This document shows, one piece after another, positions 46,132 through 56,995 of a DNA stretch of 64,000 nt (positions are counted from its first letter, which is position 1; each line of letters opens with the position of its first letter). Source of the DNA: Paragonimus westermani (Eukaryota; Platyhelminthes; Trematoda; Plagiorchiida; Troglotrematidae); contig QNGE01000758.1 in NCBI GenBank assembly GCA_008508345.1, positions 121,315-185,314 on the forward strand, given 5' to 3'. Below the pieces are notes generated by a model. It ran no database searches and was not told the origin of the DNA. It saw only the letters and a program-made list of their open reading frames with translations. The translations under genes and the position numbers were made by a program.

Positions 46132-46632
46132 ATGTGGAATGGAACAACGATGACGCCTACAGGGAAGTTCGCAGCAATCTTACGCAACCCTAATAATGAC
46201 AAACATATCGAACAAGTTTTGTTTGTGGTAAAAGAAAATTTCCCACCCCTCCTTGGAATTGAAACAATCGAAGCGCTGGAATTGGTAACGTTTAACTGGG
46301 TACATAACGTAATCTCGCCATTGACCAACATTTGTCTAAAATATTCCAGTATTTTTTATGGTACTTGGGGAACCTTTCCAGGAGTCTGTAAATTGAGCAT
46401 CGGTTCAGACGCGAAACCAGTCGTGCTACCCATTCATCGTTTGCCACTTACCGTAAAAGAGACATTTGAAAAGGAACTCATACGGCTGACAGATCTAGGA
46501 GTAATACAGCAAGTAGACGAGCCAACCGATTGGGTTAGTCAAGTCGCTATGGTCAGCAGGAAATCCGGCGAATTGAGAATTTGCATCGACCAGAGACCAT
46601 TAAACGCAGCATTAAGAAGGAAGTATTTTTGA
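46132..46632 (+). pseudogene. Gypsy-1 protease end and RT N-terminus
   Basis: The first part (PTGKFAAILRNP, FPPLLGIETIEAL) matches the C-terminal half of the retroviral-type aspartic protease; the catalytic DTG part is not present. The rest is the start of RT: KPVVLPIHRLPLTVKETFEK, LGVIQQVDEPTDWVSQVAMV and GELRICIDQRPLNAALRR, which contains motif 1-2 with a normal ICID-RPLN. A TGA at 46630-46632 interrupts before the next block. Confidence 0.88.
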
Positions 46633-46639
46633 CTTCCCT

Positions 46640-47665
46640 TACTGGAAGACATTCTTCATCAGCTAATTAGCGCATTTTTTTACCAAGGTAGATTTGTCCT
46701 CTGCTTTGTGGCATGTAAAGCTGGACGAACAGTCCAGTTTGTTAACGACATTCGGGGCACATTTTAGTTGTTTCCGTTGGCTTCGTCTACCGTTCGGATT
46801 GGAAGTCTCTAACGAAATATTCCAAAAACGACTAATCCGAACAATTGAGAACCTACCTGGTGTCATGTGCATAGCTCACGATGTTTTAATTCACGGTCGT
46901 ACCAAAGTCGAACACAACAAAAATCTGGAACTCTTTTTAGCTAGATGTCAACGGGTCGGCATCAAGCTCAAACAAGAGAAAATCGAATATTGTACCAACG
47001 AGGTTACTTTCCATGGACACGTTTTATCCAGAGAAGGAATCAAGCCGGATCCAGCAAAAATCGGTGCAATAGTGAATATGGAACACCCAAGTGATGTGAA
47101 AGGTATTGCTCGTTTCAATGGAATGATTAACTACCTGAGTCGATTTCTGCCCTGTTTGGCTCAAATCATGGAGCCCATCAGGCTACTGACCCACAAGGAT
47201 ACGCCATGGGTGTGGGGAGAGGAACAGGAGCGGGCGTGGAAACATATCAAGCAACTAATCGTCAAAGCTCCTGTATTACGTTACTATGATTCACGTCTGC
47301 CGTTAGTGATACAATGTGACAGCAGCCAAAACGGGATTGGAGCAGTTCTCATGCAGAACGGACAGCCGATTGATTTCCGAAGTCGAACCATGAGTAGCGC
47401 CGAGACCCGATACGCACAAATCGAAAAGGAACTGCTGGCGGTGGTCTTTGCAATGGAAAAATTCAACGATTACACATTTGGGAGAAAAACTATCGTCCAA
47501 ACCGACCATAAATCATTGACAGCTATCGTAAAAAAAAGCCTCTGGACAAGGCGCCACGCCGTTTGCAGGCAATGCTGGTACGCCTACAGAAATACAATTT
47601 CGAGATCGGATACACTCCTGGAAAGAACATGGTACTGGCGGATACACTATCGCGAGCAACACTGA
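46640..47665 (+). pseudogene. Gypsy-1 RT core and RNase H
   Basis: The reading changes frame at a run of seven T (46675-46681), then continues as VDLSSALWHVKLDE, with the catalytic Asp of motif A, and LPFGLEVSNEIFQ. The catalytic box reads MCIAHDVLIHG, where two adjacent Asp are expected, so the polymerase is inactive. RNase H follows (QCDSSQNGIGAVLMQ, IEKELLAVVFAMEKF, TDHKSL), with its Asp-Glu-Asp residues in place. The frame is lost after KKSLWTRR, and the usual chromodomain-free tether resumes in another frame. Confidence 0.9.
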
Positions 47666-47824
47666 CAACGGAAGAAGACAACTGAACCGGATATGAACAA
47701 GTATACCTAACGCTCGCGGAATCAGACGCGGTTACCACGAATAAGGCAGACGTTTGCCGATGACTAAGAGATGGAGAAGCTCCAAGAGCAAATCAGAAAC
47801 GGCTGACCTGACAACGCATGACAA

Positions 47825-48331
47825 GTGAGTGAAATCATTCGTCCTTATTTCAAGATCCGAGATGGGTTGACCACAGAAAATGGTCTTGTGTTCCGTGGAG
47901 AACGTTTGATTATTCCCCGAGCTGCCAAAAAACTTACTATGCAAGAAATACACCGTTCGCACCTCGGTGTGCGTAATTGTACGAGACGCGCTAAGGATAC
48001 CGTATACTAGCCAGGCATGACTAGTCATATCAAGGATTTTGTTTCAACCTGTATAGTCTGCAAGCATTACGGGACTCGACAGCCAAAGGAACCCATGGTG
48101 TGCCGCTCAGTCCCCAAGCGACCTTGGCTACACGTAGTGGTTGATCTATTCTCGCATACAGACAAGTCATATCTACTTTTGGAGGGACTCAAGAGCTACC
48201 AAGATTGGACAAAGAGGATACCATTTGGATTCGGCCGTTCGGTATGGGCTCTGACAGATGGGCCTCAAGGATTGTGGAAGGACGTGATGGTGAGTGTTCT
48301 TATGTGGTACGCACAAATCACGGGACATTAA
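47825..48331 (+). pseudogene. Gypsy-1 integrase, N-terminal and core start
   Basis: Two frames give IHRSHLGVRNCTRRAKDTVY, a stop (48008-48010), then PGMTSHIKDF with CIVCKHYG: the His-His-Cys-Cys zinc finger of integrase. RPWLHVVVDLFS brings the first core Asp. The core then ends abruptly, and the segment with the second Asp and the Glu is missing, so the domain has an internal deletion. Confidence 0.85.
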
Positions 48332-48467
48332 GGAGGAACAGAGTGCACCTACGGAAACAGGAAACGACAAACACAAGTTCCGGAGCAGCTGAACCCAGTT
48401 CCACTGAACAGAACGAGTTCGTTCTACGAAACCGAAGAATACCGAAGATTCTTCAAAAAGGGAAGGA
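48270..48467 (+). pseudogene. Gypsy-1 integrase C-terminal tail and purine tract
   Basis: YVVRTNHGTLRRNRVHLRK and the Ser/Thr-rich sequence after it (frame to 48510) resemble the DNA-binding tail of Gypsy integrases. AAAAAGGGAAGGA at 48455-48467 is the purine tract that primes plus-strand synthesis, directly before the 3-prime LTR. Confidence 0.75.
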
Positions 48468-48624
48468 TGTGGTGGAGTGCAGCCAATCGTGTACGCCATA
48501 TCTGCACTGACCAATCAGATTGTTGGATACTGACCCATATCTATGGTATCCATAACAGATTAGATGAGATGTTGTGTGTGGTGTAGTGAATACACATGTT
48601 GCTCTGAACCTGACTTGTTCTACA
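48468..48624 (+). repeat. 3-prime LTR of Gypsy-1
   Basis: 157 bases, TGTGG...CTACA, aligned with the 5-prime LTR; it has three extra bases (TTG) near its centre. It is followed at once by TAATA, the target duplication. Confidence 0.92.
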
Positions 48625-48629
48625 TAATA

Positions 48630-50949
48630 AGTTCACTTGTCGTGTAACCAAACGAAAAAATAAATGCTGACAAGTCTACTAAATTGCATCGGTGACACGT
48701 AAGCGCGGCTTAGTGCGATCTCTATACATACAGATCGAGATTATGAACAACCAACTGCATGAACTCAGAAAACAGCTTCCGAGGAATGCTACATGTGAAG
48801 ATGGATATTAGATCGAATCTCTTGAGACCCGGCTCAAGAGTGGCGTATTATGACTTCATTTATAGATTACTTTATATGAAAGGTTTCCATTAATCCTTGT
48901 TGCAGAAGAGAACAAAAATCTAACGTGTTAACTTGAAAGGTGTAATCTACAATCAAGTGCATCCATCCAGCTGCAGAAGTACTCCCGATATTTTCATTCA
49001 CAAGATTCGTGTCTATGGCCACCAGCTGTACAACTTGTGAAATATTACGTGCAACATTATACCAAAAAGTCGTTTGACAAAGCACAATTTTTATTGTCTA
49101 ACCCTCACGTCCTCATACCACACGCGCTTTTACACCAATGAACTGGAATTCTAGTCCACAGTGCAGTGGCGATTTCCGCCCAAACGTCGCTTATAATTTA
49201 TCTGATTCTGTACGTGTGGCTGACATTTTCTGTCATGGAGTTTTTTGCTCGTCATATCTTGCCGGTTGATCCGATTTGGTTAAGTGATAGCTCCTTCGGT
49301 CGTCTGCGTTGTCCACCAGTCATCCACTACGCTTTTTGGCCATAACTCACCACCGCGTTGAGATATTCCGCCAAGCGTTCGACTAGTCACGCCTCAAATC
49401 CGGTGGTCTATCACAGTATCATCCATCAGCTTCTTCGCATTTGCGTTGACAAACACAGTGATCAGCCGGATCGGAACTTACATCAAACGAAACAGGAAAT
49501 TATCCCCGAGTGTGCGACTTCATTAAGTGGACCGGTATCTTAATCTCACAGTCTAGGCTGCTTGTCTTCTACTGTGAATCGGTTAAACCTAACAGACTAC
49601 ACATCTATTCTCGTCACGTCGTTCATTGTGTCATTACGCTACGGAAACCCTAGGATATTGGTGTTTATCGAAACGACGTCTGTCAAACCTCCCACTCTTC
49701 CTTTCCGCTGCTAGAACATGTTGACAGTCATCCTCGTCGATTACGGATCATGACTGTTTGTCCACTGTGTTATCTATCCATACACAGTGCTGTTAATCTG
49801 TAAAGTTATAGGCCTTTATAGCCAAGCCTTTTTTGTGCGACAGACTGACGAAGATAAACAAAATGTTTATGCTCCAAACTGTGCGTCTTTCTGTTCTCTT
49901 GATGAAATGAATACAGACAGCTCAGTTTTCGAACTCAATCGGGCTACAGTCATCAGCCTTGTATTGTGGTTTCATACTTCTGGCTATTTAACGAGTTTGA
50001 ATAGATGATGTATGTACCGACATTTGGACTGATCACTTGTTCACTTCAGATAGATTGTAGAGAAAGCTTTCTCCACTGATATTGTTTTAAGTCACAAATC
50101 GTTAGAACTTCGAAATAAGTACGGGAACATATGAAGCTATAGTGAATTCGCCCAAACACTTTGAATGAATACACCGCTAACGAAATATCTAAAATATTTA
50201 TGGCATGAAAGCCAACGAACTGTCAGATCTTTCGGAAAGCAACATCTTTCGGAAAGGAACATCCATTAACACGAACAAGATGTGCAACTGAAAATAGCTC
50301 ACTGGACTGAGCTGTTCCTCTTATAGGTACATGACCCTATTGTTCAGGTGACTTGATCGGCTGATTACATATAGCACGGCTTGATTTTTACTCGTCCAGT
50401 GACTGTACACAAAAATCGATAGATGAAACCAGACTGATGCACGTGCCTCGGTCATATGCTACAGACACATGCGCAAGTAAGATTTCTAACTTATAGGAAA
50501 CAGCGCCAGAAGTATGTGGAGAACATGTTCATTTTTGAGTGTGAAATAAATCTTCTTTCTACTCAGTATAACTTTGGAATTACAAACTATGGATTTAACA
50601 GAAGCATTACCTGTCGGTAGATATGATAATGAATACTTTTCATTTGATTTGTCCATCTTGAACGTTTCCCCCCACTCCAGCCAACCACACCACTGCGTAA
50701 AATGGTCAGTGCAGATCCGCACATAACTGTCTAAAATTAAGCAAAGAGGCACTGACGCGTAGCAGACTGTTGCAAGTCGACTGAAGCCTAGAATGTCGAC
50801 GGCTCCCAGTTGCTTCAGCGTGAAGATCTAACATCTCCGGAGATTTTCAGCTACATACTGCTGCTACATACGGCTTATTCCTGAAAACCGACTGACGTAT
50901 ATCTCTGAGAGTGCAGTCTGCTGCTTTACTCCCGTTGTGCCCTGAAGAA
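48630..50949. other. No gene recognised
   Basis: Only short frames. A direct repeat of ATCTTTCGGAAAG occurs twice at about 50226-50257. A 61-codon frame at 49358-49543 lacks any known motif. Confidence 0.45.
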
Positions 50950-51110
50950 TTCAGAGGGGGACTACCGTCAACAACTGAAACAGTCCAGATGAACCGCAAG
51001 ACCAAACGAAGTTTGAAAAAGGCTAACAATAGCGTTTGAGCTGCTTTACACAGCGACATTACGTTCGCATCTCATCGGTTACTTCTGCGAAATTAACATA
51101 CACTTTACAC
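50950..51110 (-). repeat. Unassigned coding-like repeat 2, copy 2
   Basis: Counterpart of 43740-43890. Shared features on the minus strand are FAEVT, a Tyr-Cys pair about 18 residues later, and a Gly-Ser farther on. Stops interrupt this copy. Confidence 0.42.
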
Positions 51111-52481
51111 AGTGAAGGAGGAAACAGCTAGTCGAAATCGATCTAGTCATGTCTGAGACAATCAGACAGGTGACCAAAGCGAAAACAGCAAGATGCCACT
51201 CAAGCGTACTCATTATTAAGAAACATGAGTTCGGTGAAACATAATAGAATTGTTGTGGGTCAAAAGGGTAATAGGAGTCCGAAAGGATAGAGATAGCTAA
51301 AAAATGCATACATATTGAATGGAAGAAGTAAGATATGGTTGAAAAATCTATGAACATCAAACGGGGGTTAAAATAATGTACATCAATTTACACTGATTAA
51401 AAAGATAACGCAATATGGAAGGGGTGGTCCATCAATTGTTAAATTGCACACAAAAATACATCAGTCTAAAAATTCGGGTTTGGAAGTAAGACGAAAGTAA
51501 AATGAAATCAAAGAATACCAGTTGTGTTCTCACTAAAATAGCGAAAGGCTAGTCACCAACTGTTTATTAGGCCAGTCGAGCCACAGCCATGTGTGGGACA
51601 GATAAACAATTTGCCGTACAACCGCTGCAGTATAGTTCCAACTAACCTAAGTATGACCTGTGTACTCTCTCATATGCTTCATTAAATTCATTACTGATCA
51701 CTCTTATAGTCGATTTGTGCCATGAACGCTCTGGATTACCACATCGCTGTCGGCTTAGAAGCAGTTGGTATGAAGGTTTGAACTGCTTATTGCGATTCCG
51801 GTTATCACTTCAAGTGCGTTCATTTGCACCGAGTCCATGAAAGCTAACTGAAATCTTACAAATTTACACACCAGAAGTAGTATTTTAAAAACATTTGTAC
51901 CAAGACTACTTCTTTGATTTATCTAACTATTTCATTTGTGCAATTCACGTATTCTAAAAACCACAAATTGAAAAGACACTTCGAAAGCACTGTTCGGAAA
52001 AAATAGTCAGGCTCACTAATTTTGTAATGGCCTAATTACTCAAATGACAAGAATAACCAAAATATGGTAGCACCAAAAGAAGCTGTATTGATAACAGATA
52101 TGTGCAAGAGGTATGTGCACAAATAAGAGGGGGTGTATCAATTTTTAGAAAATGGGAGGGCGCACTAGTAACACAAGGAACAGGCCACCACCAATATAAG
52201 AAGAACAGCCCCAGAGGATAGGTTCGGACGACGACCGATAGATAATTCCTCACATGAAGTGGGATGACAAGCGTTCAGCGTCGATAGACCAACAGATAGG
52301 CGGGGCTAAAAGTGTCGCCGTGCGATTACTTCACCAACCCAAAAATCCACGCAAATAATGTAGACAGAGACGTCGCGCGGTAACCCGCATTTATTCTTGA
52401 TTGCAATCAAGTTTTTAAAAAATGATGGTGATGCTTCCAAACGAGTGTTCAGATGAAGTTAACGAAACGGTGTGTACATAT

Positions 52482-52521
<40 letters not shown>

Positions 52522-52909
52522 GAATTGCCAAATATAACTATGAACTGTAGAAACCACACACGACGTATCTCACACAAAAAGTTGTACTTCACACCCATGG
52601 GAATGTGCCATGTCAAAGCGTGAAGGGAGGTGTTTAAGTGGTGACGAATATTGAGGATGAGCCAGCTGCTAATCAGTTTAGGAGTTCATATTGCTAATAC
52701 CTTGTTCTGTTGAGGGGGAATTTTACCCATCTGACGACGTCTTCTGTCAGGAGGCACCCGCGAACATTAGTGTAATGGAGGCGTGTAATCGTATTATACT
52801 ACTAACACTACCACTCAGTTATGAGGCATGAGCATGTGTTCGGGCACTGAAATGATGGGATGGATATTTAAAAGAATGTTAGAGTGCACTTTGGCATGAA
52901 ATGATGTTT
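51111..52909. other. No gene recognised; contains a TA microsatellite
   Basis: AT-rich DNA with stop-dense frames. The only clear structure is the TA run at 52473-52518. Confidence 0.45.
52473..52518. repeat. TA microsatellite
   Basis: Imperfect (TA)n with interspersed CATG, then about 15 perfect TA units up to 52518. It is self-complementary and may stall assembly or replication. Confidence 0.95.
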
Positions 52910-53120
52910 TTCCGTACGTGGACTGGGCATTGGCAACCGTAGCAACCGTGGTGTCCTTGGATTAATGTCATATGCAAATGTGTTTGTTTGTTGTGATGTT
53001 GAGGCATATACCCTACGTGCTGATTTGCCGAAGAAACAGTTCATGTGCCATCTGCGTTCTTGGCTTACAACAAGAGATGAGATGAACCCAGTTTACCTTG
53101 TCACAACAGTCATGGACATA
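52910..53120 (+). repeat. Unassigned coding-like dispersed repeat, copy 3
   Basis: About 75 percent identical, without gaps, to 3748-3835 over 88 bases. The + frame reads CCDVEAYTLRADLPKKQF, then HLRSWLTTRDEMNPVYL and ends in a stop at 53130-53132. It is more open than the copies in the large duplication, so it is the better guide to the ancestral protein. The family is unknown. Confidence 0.5.
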
Positions 53121-55793
53121 CCGTTGACCTAATGTGGATGCATTTCGTTTTTCGTTCTCAAATTCTCGCACGCCATCACCGATCCCGCCCTTGTTTACAC
53201 TTTTCAAGTAGAAATGGCTATGGCTATATGTAAACGATAAAACTCTTTAATGTGTGGTCTGTTTTTGCTCACTCAATTTTTGGGGCATTGTGTTTATCAT
53301 GACCGTTAACGTAACTCTTGTGACTTTGTACTAATCGACAGGAGGTATGTTGGGCGTAAGGAGCTTGTGTATCCTGCTTCAGAAAAGCCCCATTCTAAGA
53401 GACGGATAGAACGCAATCTGAAACCAACGATTCATGCTGCCTGTTTAGTCAACCATCGCTTGTCCTAATGTGATGTGTACGAGACTCATGTAATCAAACA
53501 CATTTTAGTGAGTGTAATTTTTGCTTCAGATAAGCGCTAAGTAACGAGTTTGAAAGCAACTCAGATGCGAATTTACGTGACACTGCTGAAGCTATTAACA
53601 ACGCATCTTTAATAATCGATGCCTCATTTGTTTAAATACACGGCAAAAATGTAAAGATAGGTCTGGCGTTCTAAACGAAAGCGAGTACCAGTGGTAGCCA
53701 ACTGGTAAATTCGGGGTCGACGTGGGAGCGCACGACACAAGAAAAACATGCTAAACACAAAGTCAGTGAACAAACTAATAATAAAGTGATTGTTACCGAG
53801 ACAACGAATGGGGTACGCAGACAAGGTTAAACAGGATAGAGACGTCCAGACCGGCCAACCCGAACAACAAAACAAAGGGGTTAGCGAGATTTCAGTAGCC
53901 AGCTGGACCAAACGATTTCAGTACACATGGGTGAATGGGGAAAGATTCATTGGACACATCAGACAAAAGTATGGGCACTGAGCAGTTTGGGTGTTGAAAT
54001 GGTATTATGACATCCACGTAGGACCTGAAAGTGGATTTGTTTCTTTCAACGCCCTCGGCTCACATATGTGGTTGTTGGCATCTGTGTACGGATTAGCCCG
54101 TCACAGTGATCGAGGGTTGTGGGGCACATGCACACATTAGTCACCAAAGGTAGCTTGCACTGAACCGCTTTCTGTTTCACTCACACAGTCTGCATTCAGT
54201 ACAATATTAGGGAAACAAAACAAGTAAGCACATGTGCAAAGACTTTCGCTACAAGGTCGGTTGAAGCTGAGTAGCCACATGAAAGAATAAACTGAACTTC
54301 AAGCCCTAATTTGTCACAAACAAAATACAGAGATTGCCTTGTAACCTGTTCTACCTGATGAGTCCAAACAAAGATTCAGCCAGTCATACAGTATTGTCTT
54401 GAGGGTGAAAATCACGTTGCAGTATGAAAGATTTTGATCGAATCGTCTGATCCATATTGTGAAATAAGTTACTAATAAGAATGTAACACAATAAAATACA
54501 GGTGCATGACATAGCATATGGAGATACACAAGCAGATAGTGGTGTGTCATACACAGAATCAGAAGAGCAAATAAATCCACAATTTTGAAAGGGTGCTGTA
54601 AGCACGTTGATAGTTTACCAGTCCGAGGCATCCAGCTCATTCAAAGTTACATAGGTCACAGGTTCACAGGGTCACGTCACGACGACCTGTCGTCCCTATA
54701 GATCCTTTGTGCACCGTGCACTTGAAATTACGGTGACAGCTGCTAGTCAATAAACTTTTGAACGTCCGTCCAGATCACATCCATCTAGGTGGCCGTGTCC
54801 AAGACTAAACCCCCTCACAATCAAGGATTTTAAAGCTAATGACTCATTCGATCTGTACGTTTGTATCGCGGATTCCAGTTGTTCCGGTCTTGCCTACCTG
54901 TTTTTAGTTAACCGTAAAGCAGCTACCAGCATTGTTCTTTTCTTCCTGTGGACCTCCCGCGTATATGTACTAACTACACCCGAAAAGCGTTGAAAGGAGA
55001 AAAATTTCTTACTACCGTTAGTACCTAGCCAGAATTTGCGGCTACTGACTACTTTTGACTACTCTTAATTATTACATCATTTGTTAGCACGGAAATGTGC
55101 GGATCGAATTACGTAAACTTCGACAACCAATTCTCTAAATATTCAGCTGACCACCATTTGTGTGGAATTCCCATCAATCGCCATTGCCTGAGTTCCGAAG
55201 ACACACTGTTGACAGTACGGTCATATATAAAATTAACGAGGTGAAGGCTGTGACACTGACCTGATCCGCACCAGTAACGATATAAAAGTCAAGAGTTTGT
55301 GCGTCTATACCCTAGATTTCTTGTCAACATACAAGATTACAATTAAGTTGATGAGCTTTTCTCGTCAACCTGACGTAGCCAGTACCGTTATCAATGTCTT
55401 ACAGAGTCGAACTACTTCGTGGTATACACCGCCGGGGTGAACAGTTGCGTTCACAACAGGTTTTGTAAATTTGGAAATCGGAGAACATATTGTGCATTGC
55501 GTTGCGCTGGCTAGGATTCATAATGCTTCTTGGACACACCGGTGTCACGCAAGTCGACATTCCATCACCTGAACAGAGTTACTTCCAGAAACCTTCCAGA
55601 GCACCTCCACATACCAACCATTTGTGTTACGTTTGTTTTTGTCATTTTTAAATAAAGTCACAATGAGGCCATTCCGAACTTTTACAAAACAATATCTTGC
55701 CCCAGCCGGAATGAACCAACTGGAACAGTGGACGTTCTAAAATCTGACTGCCATGTTTCATTTTTTACTTTTAGAAGCCAACTCTATACATAG
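53121..55793. other. No gene recognised, left flank of Gypsy-2
   Basis: Short frames only. An AATAAA occurs near 55651 on the + strand without a linked gene. CTGATGAGTCC at 54355 resembles a hammerhead core, but the rest of the fold is absent. Confidence 0.45.
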
Positions 55794-56227
55794 TGTTGTA
55801 ACCCTTGACTCAGTACACTGGTTCGTCCACGGTATAATAAGACGATTGATAGGTAATCGGGTTCTACTCCTTGATGTAATTAACACGGCAATCTTGGTCC
55901 CGAAAATACGCGGTGGTCCCCGTTAATTGCGCCTAAGACAAACCAAAAGACGGGTGCAAAAACCAACTTTGTTCGGCCCCGAAACGTGTGCAACAAGGAG
56001 AAAAATTGCACGGTATTTATAGGATGCATAGTGACCTACCAACATTCTCGAATCAGAAAACTGAAGGACAGACATCAAAAAAGCAGTTAAGGTCACTAAA
56101 CCACCAATGAGCGTAGCGGAATAAAGACCAGACAATGTTCACGACATTTCCGCTTATTATGATTGGGTAGAATCGTCTTCTCGAGGAAGGAGGCGGTTTT
56201 GGACGGAAAAAATGGGTTCCTCTAACA
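55794..56227 (-). repeat. 3-prime LTR of Gypsy-2
   Basis: 434 bases with TGTT...AACA ends. It matches 60511-60973 except for about five substitutions and loss of 29 bases. It contains TATAAATA (minus strand, 56021-56014), a likely promoter element. Confidence 0.95.
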
Positions 56228-56241
56228 CCTCCTCCTTGAAG
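56228..56241 (-). promoter_or_regulatory. Polypurine tract of Gypsy-2
   Basis: Minus strand CAAGGAGGAGG directly precedes the 3-prime LTR (TGTTAG). This is the usual primer site for plus-strand synthesis. Confidence 0.75.
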
Positions 56242-56365
56242 ATTGTTGGGTTCAGTCATAAGACTGCTTCCGAGGATCGACTTGAATCGGCTTGACCGGT
56301 TTGCCACCACTGTTTGTTCGTCGTCTCCACCTTACGGGATGCTTGTTTGTAGCTCGGCGAACATA

Positions 56366-56995
56366 TCAATACCAAAACCTTACGGGATACTTTGGCTCAG
56401 CGTCCTGGGATTGTGACGTCGGTTCTGACGACTGTCCGGCTTTGGTAGGGCGTTCTTTTCTCTTCAGGTCGACTGCGTCCAGTAATAGATCGAGTTGTGC
56501 GGTTGGTCCTACCGGGTCGCACCGCGCATCTCCGCGGTTTCGGCAGATCTGGTTTGCGTGCCGCACACATGTGGCTCCGCCGACTTTCACTTCATAGAGG
56601 ACTGAACCTTTCCGCTGGACGATTACTCCTCTTTTCAAGTTCATCGGTCCATGAAACATGCGTACAAGTACTGGCTCGCCGATCATGAAGTATCGTGCGC
56701 AAGCTCCGTGTCTTCGATTGTACTGTCTTTCCATTTCTGCACTGCGTCCTCCCCTCCTGTTTGAATGCGAGATCAGGATATCAAAGGCAGTTCTCAGTTT
56801 TCTATTGAACATGCACTCTGTCGGCGACTTGCCATCTGGAACGTTTGGATTTGGGGTTGTCCGATAATTGGTTAAGAAGGTCTGTACAACATGACTTGAG
56901 GGACATTCTCCTCTGGCCTTCAACAATGCTCGCTTCAAGGTGTCGACAAACCTTTCAGCTTGTCCGTTCAACTGTGGATGGTAAACTGGGATCGC
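56366..56995 (-). pseudogene. Gypsy-2 integrase C-terminal part
   Basis: In a different frame from the core, NGQAERFVDTLKRALLKARG carries the catalytic Glu. It continues with NYRTTPNPNVPDGKSP, a conserved region of Gypsy integrases, and then a basic tail with EPVLVRMFHGP. A single indel near 56990 separates it from the core. The frame stops at 56366, about 140 bases before the purine tract. Confidence 0.92.

Larger units (their letters stand above)
44782..48624 (+). mobile_element. Ty3/Gypsy LTR retrotransposon, Gypsy-1 (decayed)
   Basis: Complete outline: 5-bp target duplication TAATA (44777-44781 and 48625-48629), 5-prime LTR, primer-binding site, gag start, assembly gap, protease end, RT, RNase H, integrase pieces, purine tract, 3-prime LTR. 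The LTRs differ at roughly 18 of 154 aligned positions plus a 3-base gap (about 88 percent identity), so the insertion is old. Coding is broken by a stop, several frameshifts and an integrase deletion. It must be inactive. Confidence 0.93.

Noticed and set aside
54355..54380. CTGATGAGTCC, like the core of a schistosome-type hammerhead ribozyme
   Set aside because: The partner stem and the GAAA that must follow are missing (AAAGATTC instead), and no cleavage-site stem could be drawn.
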